From assembly GCF_018812025.1 (NCBI RefSeq), contig NC_063052.1, positions 19,980,914-20,044,913 of the forward strand: a DNA stretch of 64,000 nucleotides. Reading direction: 5' to 3'. Each line of letters begins with the position of its first letter. Position 1 is the stretch's first letter. The DNA comes from Megalobrama amblycephala (taxonomy: Eukaryota > Chordata > Actinopteri > Cypriniformes > Xenocyprididae). The position numbers and the translations under genes were made by a program. Shown piece after piece: positions 10,431-21,681 of the stretch. The notes beneath the pieces are model-generated. The model was not told where the DNA came from. It did no database searches and was given only the letters and a program-made list of their open reading frames with translations.

Positions 10431-11435
10431 TATTTCAAGCCTACTGCTATTATCACAATCAACAATTACAAAGAAACAGGAAACCAAACAGCACCTGAAA
10501 GATGGTGTGACTTCTTCAAATTAATGGTGCATTGTTGTGTGCTCTTGAGTTCAAGAGAGAGAGAAAAGAAAATCTCAGTGGGTTCGTGCTGTTTATTTGA
10601 GGTTATTTACTGTGTTGTTTAAAAAGCTTGAGAACAATGTGATAATCTCTTTTTTTTTTCAAGTTATTATGGCACACCATATGATAATAAGACAACATAT
10701 TAGATTTAAATGTGTAAATAGTGTTAGATGCTATTTACTGTATACTTGCAGTGCAAATAGTGGCAGATACTATGATCCCCTCAGTATAATTCAGTATACG
10801 ATAATAACAACAGTTATTATTCAGTATATATTTATTAAAATCATAAATAGATAGGCACTTTATTTCAACTTTTCAAATATTTTCTTCATTCTTATTCAAA
10901 ATAAAGATGGTATGGGATACGAATTGGGCAAAGAATGGGATTGTAAAAAAAACTTGAAAAGCTAAGTCTGCTATTCTTACTCTCCACACCACTGCTTACT
11001 CCACTGTTACTGGATAAGTTTCTTTTATCATTTTGTCGATTTAAACCAGGCAGTGGTGGGCAGAGTTAGTGTAAATAGCCTCTGCCAACAAGGTGGGCTA
11101 TTTGCAGTGTAAATAGACACTAATAAAAAAATAGCTAATAACTTTTGGTAATAAGCAGAAATATAATCTAGGATATAAGAATTGAACTGTGACAGTGATA
11201 AGCTGCTACTGAATAATATATCTGTTCACTCATTTCAGTCCCCTTTGCTAATATTTACTGTCCTGTATTACTGATTCTGATCTGTTTACTTACTCATCCT
11301 TTCCTGTGAGGAAGGTGTGGATTCTTTCCCAGTATGTCTTTGTTTATACTCTCTGAAATATTTATGTGTTTCATGGTGGAAAAAGAGAAGACTCAGTTGA
11401 AATATAATACAGTGTCACATACATATCAAGAACTT
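10431..11435. repeat. AT-rich sequence with a TGTAAATAGC-type repeat
   Basis: 11046-11119 is an inverted copy of 42790-42868, sharing TTAGTGTAAATAGCC, TGCCAACAAGG and TGGTGGGCAGAG. Related GTAAATAGTG motifs also occur at about 10714-10775. The rest of the stretch shows no gene. Confidence 0.7.
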
Positions 11436-12078
11436 TTAAAGGGTTAGTTCACCCAAAAATTAAAATTATGTCATTTATTACTCACCCTCGTGTCGTTCTA
11501 CACCCGTAAGACCTGTTTATCTTCAGAACACAAATTGAGATATTTTTGTTGAAATCCAAGAGGCCTCCATTACCAGCAAGATAATTAACACTTTCAGATG
11601 ACCAAGAAAGGTACTAAAAAACTACTTTTTTGTGTTTTGTTATGTTTTGTGTTCACCTTATGTTGTACGTTTTGCACTCCTAATAAAAAAAAAAAAAAAA
11701 AAGAAAGAAAGAAAGGTACTAAAAATATATTTTAAATAGTTCATGTGAGTACAGTGGTTCAACCTTAATATTATAAAGTGACGAGAATACTTTTTGTGCA
11801 CCAAAAAAATAAAAATGATGACTTTTCAACAATATCTAGTGATGGCCGATTTCAAAACACTGCTTCGAAGCTTTACGGATCTTTTGTTTCGAATCAGTGT
11901 TTCGGCTCGTGTATCAAACTGCCAAAGTCATGTGAACTATTGACATTTTGAAACACTTAGGATGTTATGAAGCCTTGTTTACTGAAATCACTTGACTTTG
12001 GCTCTCTGAACCACTGATCCGAAACAAAAGATTCGTAAAGCTTCGAAGCAGTGTTTTGAAATCGGCCTCCATTGTAGT
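11436..12078 (+). mobile_element. TTAA foldback MITE, right outer arm missing
   Basis: Begins TTAAAGGGTTAGTTCACCC at 11436 and follows the left-arm consensus shared with 18990 and 49007 (ATTACTCACCCTCGTGTCGT, GACGAGAATACTTTTTGTGC, TTTTCAACAATATCTAGTGA). The inner palindrome occupies 11842-12070: GTGATGGCCGATTTCAAAAC pairs with GTTTTGAAATCGGCC. The right outer arm with its closing CCCTTTAA is absent, so the copy is truncated. No protein is encoded. Confidence 0.85.
11621..11708 (+). mobile_element. Short 5'-truncated LINE-type insertion with 17-bp target duplication
   Basis: An 88-bp insert ends in an AATAAA signal and a long A tract. The same 17 bases, AAGAAAGGTACTAAAAA, flank it at 11604-11620 and 11709-11725. 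Poly-A plus a long direct target repeat is the signature of target-primed reverse transcription. The insert interrupts the left arm of the MITE at 11436, so it is younger. The source could be a LINE 3' end or another polyadenylated RNA. Confidence 0.88.
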
Positions 12079-13596
12079 GTGAATAGTGTCACACCCTATG
12101 ACCAACATAGACCACAAAATTTATTGTGGTTTATTTGTTGTTTAGTACAAATGTTGGCTAAAAAGTACCACTTTGGATAATTTGGCTAATTTTTGGTAAA
12201 TATACTTTTTCAGCTATTAATAATAGTGTAGTTAAACCCTGTTTAATACCTCTGAACTTGTTTACGTCCATTCATATTTACAGTTACATGCAAAAGAGCT
12301 GCAGATACTATATTGGTCTGCCTGTAATCAATAAAAAAATATTATAGCTAAAACTCATCCTTTTTGAAATTTGATATATGCAACATTGAGAACTTTCAGC
12401 TAACATGCTGGGTGTTAATGCCCGATTACTACTAATACATTTGATCAACATTATAAACATATATTTTATGACAGTTACTTTTTATCTTTGCATGTCAAAG
12501 CATTTCACTTCAACCAGTTACACACTGCTATATTTTGAGCAAGTCAATTCAAAATGTTCCTTGGGAATGTAGACGGTCCCCAGTCAAATCCCCCAAATCA
12601 TCAGGCATTTATGTTATTGTCAATTTGCAAACTACATCCATTTATAAACTCAGGGATGAAAGGGGCTTCAAAAAAAATAAACACATTAAACAAAATGAAT
12701 CCATTAAAGTATGCAAATACTCTACTAAATGCTTGCTGTGGAGAATCTCTTGGGGATGTTTGCTTTATTTTAGTACGTCACTAATTCTGATTCCACACAA
12801 GAGCTGTTAAAACACTATTTATTTTAATGTCATGCTCTTAGAAGACAGAGAAATCGAAAGCAACATCACGACTGCTAAAATGTTCACATATTTCGAAGTT
12901 AGCAACACAATTTGTTAAATTGCTTTTGGGGATTGTGCGCAACAGTAATTGAAGAATGAATTAGCAAGTCTTGTTTTCCAAGTCAAGGAGGAATTATAGT
13001 TTATCAAAATAGATTGCACATTAAAAACACATTAATTTCTGTTTGTAAGACAACTTTCTGAATAGATGGATTTTGGTTGATGAGCCATTATATGAAATGT
13101 TATTATGGGCTCCTTTAATGGGAGAATTTACGTCAAGTTTCCCCCACACTCTTGACTGTGTGAATAACATATGCTCCATTTACGCTTGGAATGAACATCC
13201 ATCTTGGATGATGTGATCACAGTTGTAAACAGTGTCCATTGTAATCCGATCACTCAAATCGCGTTATGGGTTGTTTAGAAACCACATTTGAAATCGCATT
13301 TGTAATGTAAATGCTTATGTGTCCTGGAGAGCAACGAAGAACCACTTACTGTATACTGTACATCTTCTCAGTATTTGTGACATGAACATGCAGAGACATG
13401 CTGAGGTAAAGTGAAATGTATGTACTTTTGAAATCAGAGACTTTGCCCTCGATGAAATTCGATCGCAAGTGGTCACATCAATCGCATTTGAAACACATGT
13501 CAGTGCCAGGTGTAAATGTCAATCTGTCTTGACTGACCGCTTGTGATCGGATCACCAAAGCAGATGTTATTGCCAGTAATAAATGGGGCCGTAGAG
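12079..13596. other. Non-coding stretch, nothing recognised
   Basis: No splice-bounded frame, RNA gene or clear terminal repeat. The overlapping open frames at 12535-12810 lack any family signature. Confidence 0.45.
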
Positions 13597-13789
13597 CAGT
13601 GGTTCCCAAACCTGTCCTGGAGGACCCCCAGCACTGCACATTTTGTATGTCTCCCTCATCTAACACACCTGATTCAACTCATCAGCTCATTATTAGAGAC
13701 TGCAAGACCTGAAGTAGGTGTGTCAGATAAGGGCGACATGCAAAATGTACAGTGCTGGGGGTCCTTCAGGACAGGTTTGGGAACCACTG
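13597..13789. mobile_element. hAT-type MITE, 193 bp, with perfect 8-bp TSD
   Basis: Ends CAGTGGTTCCCAAACCTGTC and, inverted, GACAGGTTTGGGAACCACTG. The arms pair through the GGACCCCCAGC region. CCGTAGAG flanks both sides exactly (13589-13596 and 13790-13797). CAGTGG-type termini with 8-bp duplications are characteristic of hAT elements. It encodes nothing; the open frames on both strands across it are mirror images due to the palindrome. Confidence 0.95.
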
Positions 13790-13797
13790 CCGTAGAG

Positions 13798-14332
13798 GAA
13801 GGACAAAAGCATGTTTGGCTCTTACATTGTAATTTGTGTGCCCTTCATTCTAAACTTTGGAAAAGGAAACCCTGACAACCCTGCAGGGTCTGAAGTAGTC
13901 TGATGGAGAAAAAAAGATCAATCGTGTGTGCAATCATTGGATCTCAGGAGAGAAGTGTTAGATATATTTAATTAATCTTAATTAACCTTTAAAGATGAGC
14001 TCTGGGGAAAAACTTGCAGTTGAGAGAATATGGGTATGAATCCAAGGACTCTTACTTGTACAGTAAGAAGATGTGGTTCTCAAATGATTTATCACCCAGA
14101 TGGTGGTGACCCAACAAAGTAAACAAAAAATGTTTTTAAACAGAGATGGTATTAATGTGATCACAAATCCCAACAATGCGAAAGTATTAACAGTATGCAT
14201 AACTGCAGGTTTGCTCATTTAAATGACCTAAACCATAATTTTTAGGTGGGTTACAAAACATTGCAAAGCACATGTAAAAATGGTGGCATGCTACAGCTAA
14301 ACAAGGAAAGAAACCAAACCTTGACGAATAAG

Positions 14333-14378
<46 letters not shown>

Positions 14379-14484
14379 ATATAATTAATCTTGAAGTTTT
14401 ATTAAGTGTTAACAATGAGATTGTGGTTTTTTTTTATAATCAGTTAACACTGCTTTTGTCATTTTTTACAAGATGGACAAAATT
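13798..14484. other. Non-coding stretch with a long A tract
   Basis: A poly-A run of about 40 bases lies at 14335-14375. No flanking target duplication was identified that would make it a retroposon tail. No gene is seen. Confidence 0.5.
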
Positions 14485-14690
14485 TGTCACCAAAAAAAGT
14501 CATTTGGTTTAACCAAAATTTCGGTTTTACCGAATCTTTTGGTTATACCGAATGATGATATTATCAAAAAATGCTAACAGGCTGGTATCTAGCTAGCAAA
14601 AGAACAATCAAACATTTTATATTTAGTACAAATATTACAACATTTTTCATGTTTTATAGCAGTTGTACCGAATGACCTGATGTGTATGAG

Positions 14691-15813
14691 TGTTGAAGTG
14701 AAGGTGTTGTAGAGACGAGACAAATATGGAAATCCACAATAAACAGGTATTTAATGAACGAAGGAGCAAGAAACTTAACCATACACATTTAGTATAACAT
14801 TAGAACTGACAAGGAGTGCCAGGAGTGAGTCCAACTTAAAGGGAGTGCTGACGAGGACAACAGGTGCAAGGAATCCTCGGCAAGGTTGGGAGAGGGGTCT
14901 GGAGACGGGGTCCAGGTCATTCCCTCATATTCAATGAGGATCCCCACTGGTACTGGAGTGGGCACCACTAAAAGCGGCAGTTCAGGCTCAGAGGCAGAGT
15001 TTACTGGGAGCTGGGACTGCACAGAGGCAGAAAATACTGGGGACTGGGACCGCTTGGCGGCCTTCTTCGGTCATCTGGGCCTAGCGGTGGCCTTTTCGTT
15101 GGCTGGCTTGGGGTGTGAGTCAGGCAGGACACCAGGGGTATGCCCACTGGAGGAGAAGGCGGAGGAAACTGGCGATTGCCGAACTAGCCAGGCCGCTTGT
15201 ATTTCTGTGGGGACTGGACGAGGGCTACACGATTCTTGTTGAACCTCTTCAATTACAAAATCAGAAAAAAAAAAAAAAAAAAAAAGACACGCAGGTTCAC
15301 TAAAACGAATTGTGTCCATGTCCAGACCCGCCAGAAAGGGGCATCTGGCCAGTTCGCCAAATAAGAAAGCTCAGTAAATTCCTCCACAAACCTCTCCAGT
15401 GGGCGACTGTCCTGCCAAAACCCACACAGGCGATCCTCCGCTAAGGCTTGCTTGGGAGACATGGGAGACTCGGGAACAAGGAATAATCCCATATTTTTTT
15501 TGTAGATTTCCAGCAGTTCTGGTCAGTTCTTCTGTTAAGTGTAGGTGTTGTAGAAACGAGACGAATACAGAAATCAACAATAAACAGGTATTTAATGAAC
15601 GAAGGCGCAAGAAACTTAACCATACACATTTAGTATAACATTAGAACTGACAAGGAGTGCCAGGAGTGAGTCCAACTTAAAGGGACTGCTGACGAGGACA
15701 ACAGGTGCAAGGAATCCAAGGAAATGGTGGGAAGGCTGATGAGGGAAGTGAGTTCAGGTGTGCAGACAAAGAGGATAATGGGAACTGGAGTCCAGGAAGG
15801 CATGGTTGTAACA
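14691..15813 (-). mobile_element. Internally deleted LTR retrotransposon (Ty3/Gypsy-like), with 5-bp TSD
   Basis: On the minus strand a 281-bp LTR (15533-15813) begins TGTTACAACCATGCC and ends CTTAACA. A second LTR copy (about 14691-14873) shares its 3' portion, including the CATTAAATACCTGTTTATTG polyadenylation region, and ends CTTCAACA. ATGAG flanks both outer ends (14686-14690 and 15814-15818). The start of the downstream LTR and all of pol are missing, leaving about 0.65 kb of interior with gag remains. It inserted into the element of 14485-16201. Confidence 0.9.
14789..15492 (-). pseudogene. Gag-like reading-frame remnant of the LTR element
   Basis: Gag proteins form the particle in which retrotransposon RNA is copied. 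On the minus strand the first segment (15492 to about 15270) contains RPLERFVEEFTEL and ANWPDAPFW, the pattern of fish Gypsy gag domains. After a long T/A run at about 15265-15284 a Pro/Ser-rich part continues (15250 to 15071 and 15022 to 14890), with PVPVGILIEYEGMTW near its end. The poly-T run and frame changes break the frame. No zinc knuckle, protease or reverse transcriptase remains. Recognition rests on pattern and on the position between two LTRs. Confidence 0.7.
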
Positions 15814-16201
15814 ATGAGCAAGTGAAAACGTACATTTTTCAAATAGTTAAAAAAGAGTTCGTTATTTTGCTTCACGATCACGTGGTCCTTTGTAGGTGTC
15901 TAAATAATGTCACATCCTGTCACATGATACTGACCTCATGAATTGATCCAAAATGGTCCCTTTATATTGGTTACTCCGAATGACATCAATATAATTAATT
16001 TTTCTGGACATTCTTTCTCATAACAAAGCAACGACTTCTAAACATACCAAAATGGTATTAAAATTATGTTGATATATGATGTTATAAAATCATGCCAGAA
16101 TAAAAAATATGTACATTTATTACATTTTAAGATATTTTAATCACAAATGAAGTGGCTGTATTGGCCTTTGGACGGTTAAACCGAATGACCTTTTGACACT
16201 T

Positions 16202-17865
16202 CACAATCTTTAAAATACCTTTATATGTAGAAAAATATAATTAAAACCTTTTGGATTCGATAAAAGAGATCTAGTTGTACCTTACATACGTTGGATGTCA
16301 TATCTTTGGTTTTTATTATTATTAAGGCCTTTAGAGAAAAAAAAATGACCTGTCACGTCATTGACCCATATATGGTTTTAATGAAAATTTATTAGAGACA
16401 ATATCCATCATTGCATTAACATGTGTTCAGTTCAGTTCTGTACACACTACTGATTTAATGACAATATGGTTGTAAGATGATTTTTTGGGGAATGAATTTT
16501 CTGAAAAAAAAAAAAAAAATTCTGTCACTGAAAAGAACGAGATTATGCAGAAGTAGAGAGATGGCCCTTTTCAGCTGCACTGTGAATGTGTCCTATATGA
16601 CTTTGAGTTGAAATGTGTGCTGTGCAGGGACTGAGATATCTGATCCCTCTACTGTCCAACCATCTGCCGAGCTTTATGACAACCGATTTCATTGGTGACA
16701 TCCAAGTGAAGTAATTCACTGCACACTCTCCAGTGCACTACTCAGGGCACTCAACATGGGGCCCTGAAGAAAATCTTAATGCTTTAGAATAAGACAAGTT
16801 TTGAGGGTGGCAGTAAGCGTAGAAGTGGCGGACTCATAAATCTGAAAGCACACATAGAGACACATTCAGAAGTGCTTTGATGGTGTCAGTGAATAGACCA
16901 AGCAGCTGACACCTTTCTAACTGCAGTTAAAAGCGTCAACTCAGCCTCTTTCACCTCTTTTCACAAGAAAGAGAAATACATTTCCTCCCAAAGGCAATAT
17001 GAAAATTTCATATTCCCAGCGCTGTCGTCGTCCTCTCCTTCCGAGAAGCGCGCAGGTGCTAAATAACGGCGGGCGGAGCGATAATGAGTATGATTAGGGT
17101 TGTATGTTCTCTAATGCTCTATTCATGATGCCTATATGTCTATAAAAAAGTGTAACGGGGAGGAAGAACCAAATAAAGGTTTGTGTAGCTCAAGTCATGG
17201 TTCTAATTTACTTCTCACTGTGCAGAAGGGAAAAAAATGAACAGACTAAATGAAAAATGGGAAGGTGGCACTTATAATGACAGCCATGTTTCCTTCCTTT
17301 TCCTCTTTTTTTCTTTCTTCGCTAATGTTTTCCTCCCCGCGGCAGATCGGAGGGTAATGGATGTGAAGCCGAGAGGATGATGCCCCATCTTTCCTGTTGC
17401 TTTCTAAAAACACTTTCCCTCAGGAGTTCAGCTTGTCTGCTGACTGAGGTGTATATCAAGGGAATAAGCGTGTGTGTGTGCGCGAGTGTGTGTGTTTTGT
17501 TAAATGTTAAAGGGCTATTAAAGGACTGAAAGGCTGTTAAAACAGAATAACATTTAAAAAGCCACCTGTAACCAGTCAAGTTCATTCACTGAAGAAATCA
17601 AGAGGGAGAAACCATAATGGCTACTTTTAGATCACTATGAAGTGTTTTAGTAGCATTTCCTAAGGCAAGCATTATCACTGTTACTCTAAAACTTAGCTTG
17701 GCTTTTGACCAAAACTTTTCTGACTCTTCTGGACAAAGCTAAAGCAAAATGATCACGATTTTCTTTGTTTTACATGTCATTTAAAGGCTTTTAAATCTGA
17801 ATGTAGTATGAAAATGATAGATGGCAAAATGACTTAATATGCAAGTAATAAAACAGCAGTCTCTC
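16202..17865. other. Repeat-poor non-coding stretch
   Basis: No gene supported. 17000-17100 is a short GC-richer patch (GAAGCGCGCAGGTGCTAAAT, GGCGGGCGGAGCG) next to AATGAGTATGATTAG and might be regulatory, but nothing in it proves this. 17330-17480 is also moderately GC-rich. Confidence 0.4.
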
Positions 17866-18075
17866 TTAAAGGGATAGTTCCCCCAAAAATTAAAATTCTG
17901 TCATCATTTACTCAACCTCAAGTAGTTCCAAACCTGTATGATTTTTTTCTTCTTCTGCTGAACACAAAAGAAAATATTTTTGAAGAATGTCAGTTGATGG
18001 ACCCCACTGACTAGTCTTAAAAAGTCAATAGTGTCCATTAACCATATTCTTCAAAATATCTTCTTTTGTAAGTGC
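17866..18075 (+). repeat. TTAA MITE fragment (AAAGGGATAGTTC family)
   Basis: Starts TTAAAGGGATAGTTC at 17866 and follows the family blocks ATTTACTCAACCTCAAGT, TTCTTCTGCTGAACACAAA and CAGTTGATGGACCCCACTGA. Only one arm is recognisable, and it ends near a TTCAAAATATCTTCTTTTGT block. Non-coding. Confidence 0.8.
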
Positions 18076-18832
18076 TTTAAAATAACTTGTTTAGTTGCTA
18101 ATAAGTGCCTCATAAATAAATAAGAAAATAAATAAAAATGTATGTATGTAAGTACATTCTGAATATCTGGCACAAACTTCACACACTTTATCAAATCCAG
18201 TGACTTTTTCTGTGCAGAACTTTTGCTGAAATCCTAGAATCCAGCCAATCAGATTGTAGCAATAATAACAATGCCAGAACATATAACCATACTCTACCTA
18301 ACACCATCCATAGGAAAGAAATAAAATAAATTTTCACCTTGGCCCTTTTGAGACTACTAGTGTGAAAATGTCATCATAAGTGTGACAGCAGAAGTTGGAA
18401 AAGTGTCACCACGGCAGTCAAGGGAGTAGAACAGTCACGAAAAGTTTGGAACTAACAGATGGTCAGACAATGATATGGAGCTCAATTCCAGAACACGTCG
18501 TGGAGCTCAGTCGTAAATTTTAATCTAGAGTCTGTGAATAATTGATATGGGGTTGGAACATAAGGTGAGGTGGTGCTGAAACGCTCTGTATCGATGGTCT
18601 TGTTCCACAGTCATACTGGCACTTGAATTTTGGGACAGTTTTATTCATTTTGGGGGCATTTTTGTCCCTAAGACCCCATTATTTTCTGACCTTACTGATC
18701 TTATTGCTTAATTAAGTCATGTCAGTTTTATTTATATAATGCTTTACACAATATAAAAACATTTAGCATTGTTTAACATGTAGTTTGATTTAAAGCATCA
18801 TAAAAAAAATGATGCCTTCTTTGTGAAAAAGG
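18076..18832. other. Non-coding stretch, nothing recognised
   Basis: AT-rich, with no splice-bounded frame and no clear repeat ends. Confidence 0.4.
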
Positions 18833-20046
18833 TAACACTTTAGTATACTTTTAAAAAGATTATGTATTACAGAAAAAAAAAAAAAAAAAACTTTAAAAGA
18901 ATATACTGAAGTGCAGACTGAATGTAATGTTTTTCGAACACATAATTGCATCTTAAGTGCAATTAAAAGAATAACATGTTATTAATACTTTAAAGGGTTA
19001 GTTCACCCAAAAATTAAAATTCTGTCATTAATTACTCACCCTCATGTTGTTCCACATGCATAGACCTCTGTTCATCTTTGGAACACAAATTAAGATATTT
19101 TTTTGATAAAATACAATGACTCAGTGAAGCCTCTATTGACAGCAAGATAATTAACACTTTCAGATGCCTAGAAAACTACTAAAACAGTTTATTTAAAACA
19201 ATTCATATGACTAAAAGTGGTTCAACCTTAATGTTATGAAGCGACGAGAATACTTTTTGTGCGCCAAAAAAAACAAAATAGCGACTTTATTCAACAATAT
19301 CTAGTGATGGGCGATTTCAAAACACTGCTTCATGAAGCTTTGAAGCTTTACAAATCTTTTGTTTCGAATTTGTTTCAGTAACGATGCTTCGTTGCGTTAA
19401 ATGTTTCAAAATTTCAATGGTTCACCACTGGGGGGGCGTGACTTTGACAGTTTGATACACGCTCTGAACCACTGATTCGAAACAAAAGATTTGTAAAGCT
19501 TCGAAGCTTATGTCTTGAGGACCTTTCTAGGCATCTGAAAGTGAAATGATCTTGCTGTCATTGGAGGCCTTACTGAGCCATTGGATTTTATGAAAAATAT
19601 CTTAATTTGTGAACGAATGTCTTACAGGTGTGGAACGACAAGGTGAGTAATTAATGACAGAATTATCTTTTTTGGGTTTACTAGCCCTTTAAATTTATAT
19701 TAAATTCAATTAGCTAAACTTGACTTAATTATATTTTTATATGTAAATTCTATGATCTTTGTAATATGGTTTAATTTGAATGTACTAAAATGTAATAGGT
19801 AAAAACTTTAAATATAATATGAAAATAACACAATACAGTTAAAATTATAGGCCCCTAATCAAGTTTCCATGTCCTTTAGTATGTTAGTCAACACATTAAA
19901 ATAAGTGTACATCTTTAAATCACAACACAATATTACTACAACATGATGATTTTAATGTACTTTAATCTCAAACTTTTAATTTTACATTATTTAAAAGTGT
20001 ATTTTTGAGTGTGTTAAGAAACATACTCTAAATGGTATTACATATA
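18833..20046 (+). mobile_element. GGTAACACTTTAGTATA-type repeat interrupted by a TTAA MITE
   Basis: GGTAACACTTTAGTATAC at 18833 is a typical fish DNA-element terminus. Sequence on both sides of the MITE at 18990-19692 (TTAAAAGAATA, GTTAAAATTATA, and a block reading CTTTAGTATGTTAGTCAAC followed by ACATTAAAATAAGTGTAC) recurs at 61660-62260 and, inverted, at 62870-63030. No mirrored right end was found; the Tc1 element begins only two bases later. Confidence 0.6.
18990..19692. mobile_element. TTAA foldback MITE with both ends, 703 bp
   Basis: Opens TTAAAGGGTTAGTTCACCC and closes with an inverted arm (GAGTAATTAATGACAGAATT, TAGCCCTTTAA), with TTAA at both borders. The interior carries the GTGATGGGCGATTTCAAAAC palindrome insert seen in the sister copies, here with its right half shortened. 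TTAA target sites are used by piggyBac and Kolobok transposases; which one drives this family cannot be told from this sequence. Confidence 0.9.
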
Positions 20047-20048
20047 TA

Positions 20049-21627
20049 CAGTGTATCCGGAAAGTATTCACAGCGCTTCACTTTTTCCAAATTTGATTAT
20101 GTTACAGCCTTATTCCAAAAGGGATTGTATTCATTATTTTCCTCAAAATTCTACAAACAATATGCCATAATGACAACATGAAAGAAGGTTGTTTAAAATC
20201 TTTGCAAATTTATAAAAAATAAAAATAAAAAAAAAATCACATGTACATAATTATTCACAGCTTTTGCTCAATATTTTGTTGAAGCACCTTTGGCACCAAT
20301 TACAGCATCAGGTCTTTTTGAGTATGATGCTACAAGCTTGGCACACCTATTTTTGGGCACCTATTTCTCAAGCTCCATCAGGTTGGATGGGGAGCATCGG
20401 TGCACAGATCTCTCCAGAGATGTTCAAGTCTGGGCTCTGACTGTGCCACTCAAGGACATTCACAGAGTTGTCCCATAGCCACTCCTTTGTTATCTTGGCT
20501 ATGTGCTTAGGGTCGTTGTCCTGTTGGAAGATGAACCTTCGCCCTAGTCTGAGGTCCAGAGTGCTCTGGAGCAGGTTTTCACAAGGATGTCTGTGTACAT
20601 TGCTGCATTCATCTTTCTCTTGATCCTGACTAGTCTCCCAGTTCCTGCTGCTGAAAAACATCCCCAGAGTATGATGCTGCCACCACCAGGCTTCACTGTA
20701 GGGATGGTATTGGCCAGGTGATGAGCGGTGCCTGGTTTCCTCCAGACATGAAGCTTTCAGTCTTTGTTTCATCAGACCAGAGATGACACTCACTGACTTT
20801 TGTTTCTCATGGTCCGAGAGTCCTTCAGGTACCTTTTGGCAAACTCCAGGCAGGCTGTCATGTGCCTTTTACTGGCTTCAGTCTGGCCACTCTACCATAT
20901 AGGCCTGATTGGTGGAGTGCTGCAGAGATGGTATTCTTCTGGAAGGTTCTCCTCTCTCCAAAGTGAAACGCTGGAGCTCTGTCAGAGTGACCATCGGGTT
21001 CTTGGTCACCTCCCTGACTAAGGCCCTTCTCCCCCGATCACTCCGTTTGCCTGGACGGCCTGCTCTAGGAAGAGTCCTGGTGGTTCCAAACTTCTTTCAT
21101 TTACGGATGATGGATGCCACAGTGCTCATTGGGACCTTCAATGCTGCAGAAATTTTTCTGTACTCTTCCCCAGATCTGTGCCTCGATACAATCCTGTCTT
21201 GGAGGTCTACAGACAATTTCTTGGACTTCATGGCTTGGTTTGTGCTCTGACATGCACTTTTAACTGTGGGCCCTTATATAGACAGGTGTGTGCCTTTCCA
21301 AATCATGTCCAATCAACTGAATTTACTACTCCAATCAAGTTGTATGAACCATCTCATGGATGATCAGTGGAAACAGGATGCACCTGAGCTCAATTTTGAG
21401 TGTCATGGCAAAGGCTGTGAATACTTATGTGATTATGTGATTTATGTGATTTTTTCGTTTTTTTTTATTTTTAATAAATTTGCAAAGATTTCAAACACAC
21501 TTCTTTCACATTGTAATTATGGGGTATTGTTTGTAGAATTTTGAGGAAAATAACGAATTTAATTTTGGAATAAGGCTGTATTATAACAAAATGTGGAAAA
21601 AGTGAAGCGCTCTGAATACTTTCAGGA

Positions 21628-21638
<11 letters not shown>
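20049..21638 (-). mobile_element. Second Tc1-like transposon, different subfamily
   Basis: The left end CAGTGTATCCGGAAAGTATT follows a TA at 20047-20048. Long ITRs of about 215 bp (20049-20265 and about 21413-21638) pair through GCGCTTCACTTTTTCC, GAAGTGTGTTTGAAA-like and AATAAATTTGCAAAGATTT blocks. The right terminus has decayed into GGATGTGTGTGTG and runs straight into (TA)n, so its exact end and TSD are uncertain. Transposase remains lie on the minus strand. Confidence 0.93.
20340..21231 (-). pseudogene. Tc1-like transposase, degraded
   Basis: Starts at an ATG complementary to 21229-21231 and reads through the paired helix-turn-helix region (about 21230-21000), recognisable in broken frames. 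The WSDE motif of the first catalytic aspartate lies at about 20770-20785 in a frame different from its flanks. From about 20590 down the frame is good: [22 protein letters not shown] with the second aspartate, and SQSPDLN. Directly after LN a short deletion joins the sequence to the LWRDL codons in another frame and removes the third catalytic residue. Several frameshifts plus that deletion make it inactive. It differs in ITR sequence from the copy at 861. Confidence 0.93.

Positions 21639-21676
<38 letters not shown>
21639..21676. repeat. (TA)n microsatellite at a Tc1 end
   Basis: About 19 TA units begin where the Tc1 right end should meet its TA target. The array probably grew from the TA/TG-rich terminus. 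Confidence 0.9.

Positions 21677-21681
<5 letters not shown>

Larger units (their letters stand above)
14485..16201. mobile_element. Non-autonomous element with GAATGA-type subterminal motifs
   Basis: The left edge (TGTCACC, A-rich, GTCATTTGGTTTAACC) is the approximate inverse of the right edge (GGTTAAACCGAATGACC, TTTTGACAC). ACCGAAT or CCGAATGA sites recur at about 14529, 14550, 14667, 15974 and 16179, as expected for subterminal transposase-binding motifs. Removing the LTR element at 14691-15813 leaves an element of roughly 600 bp. No protein is encoded and the class is not known to me. Confidence 0.7.
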
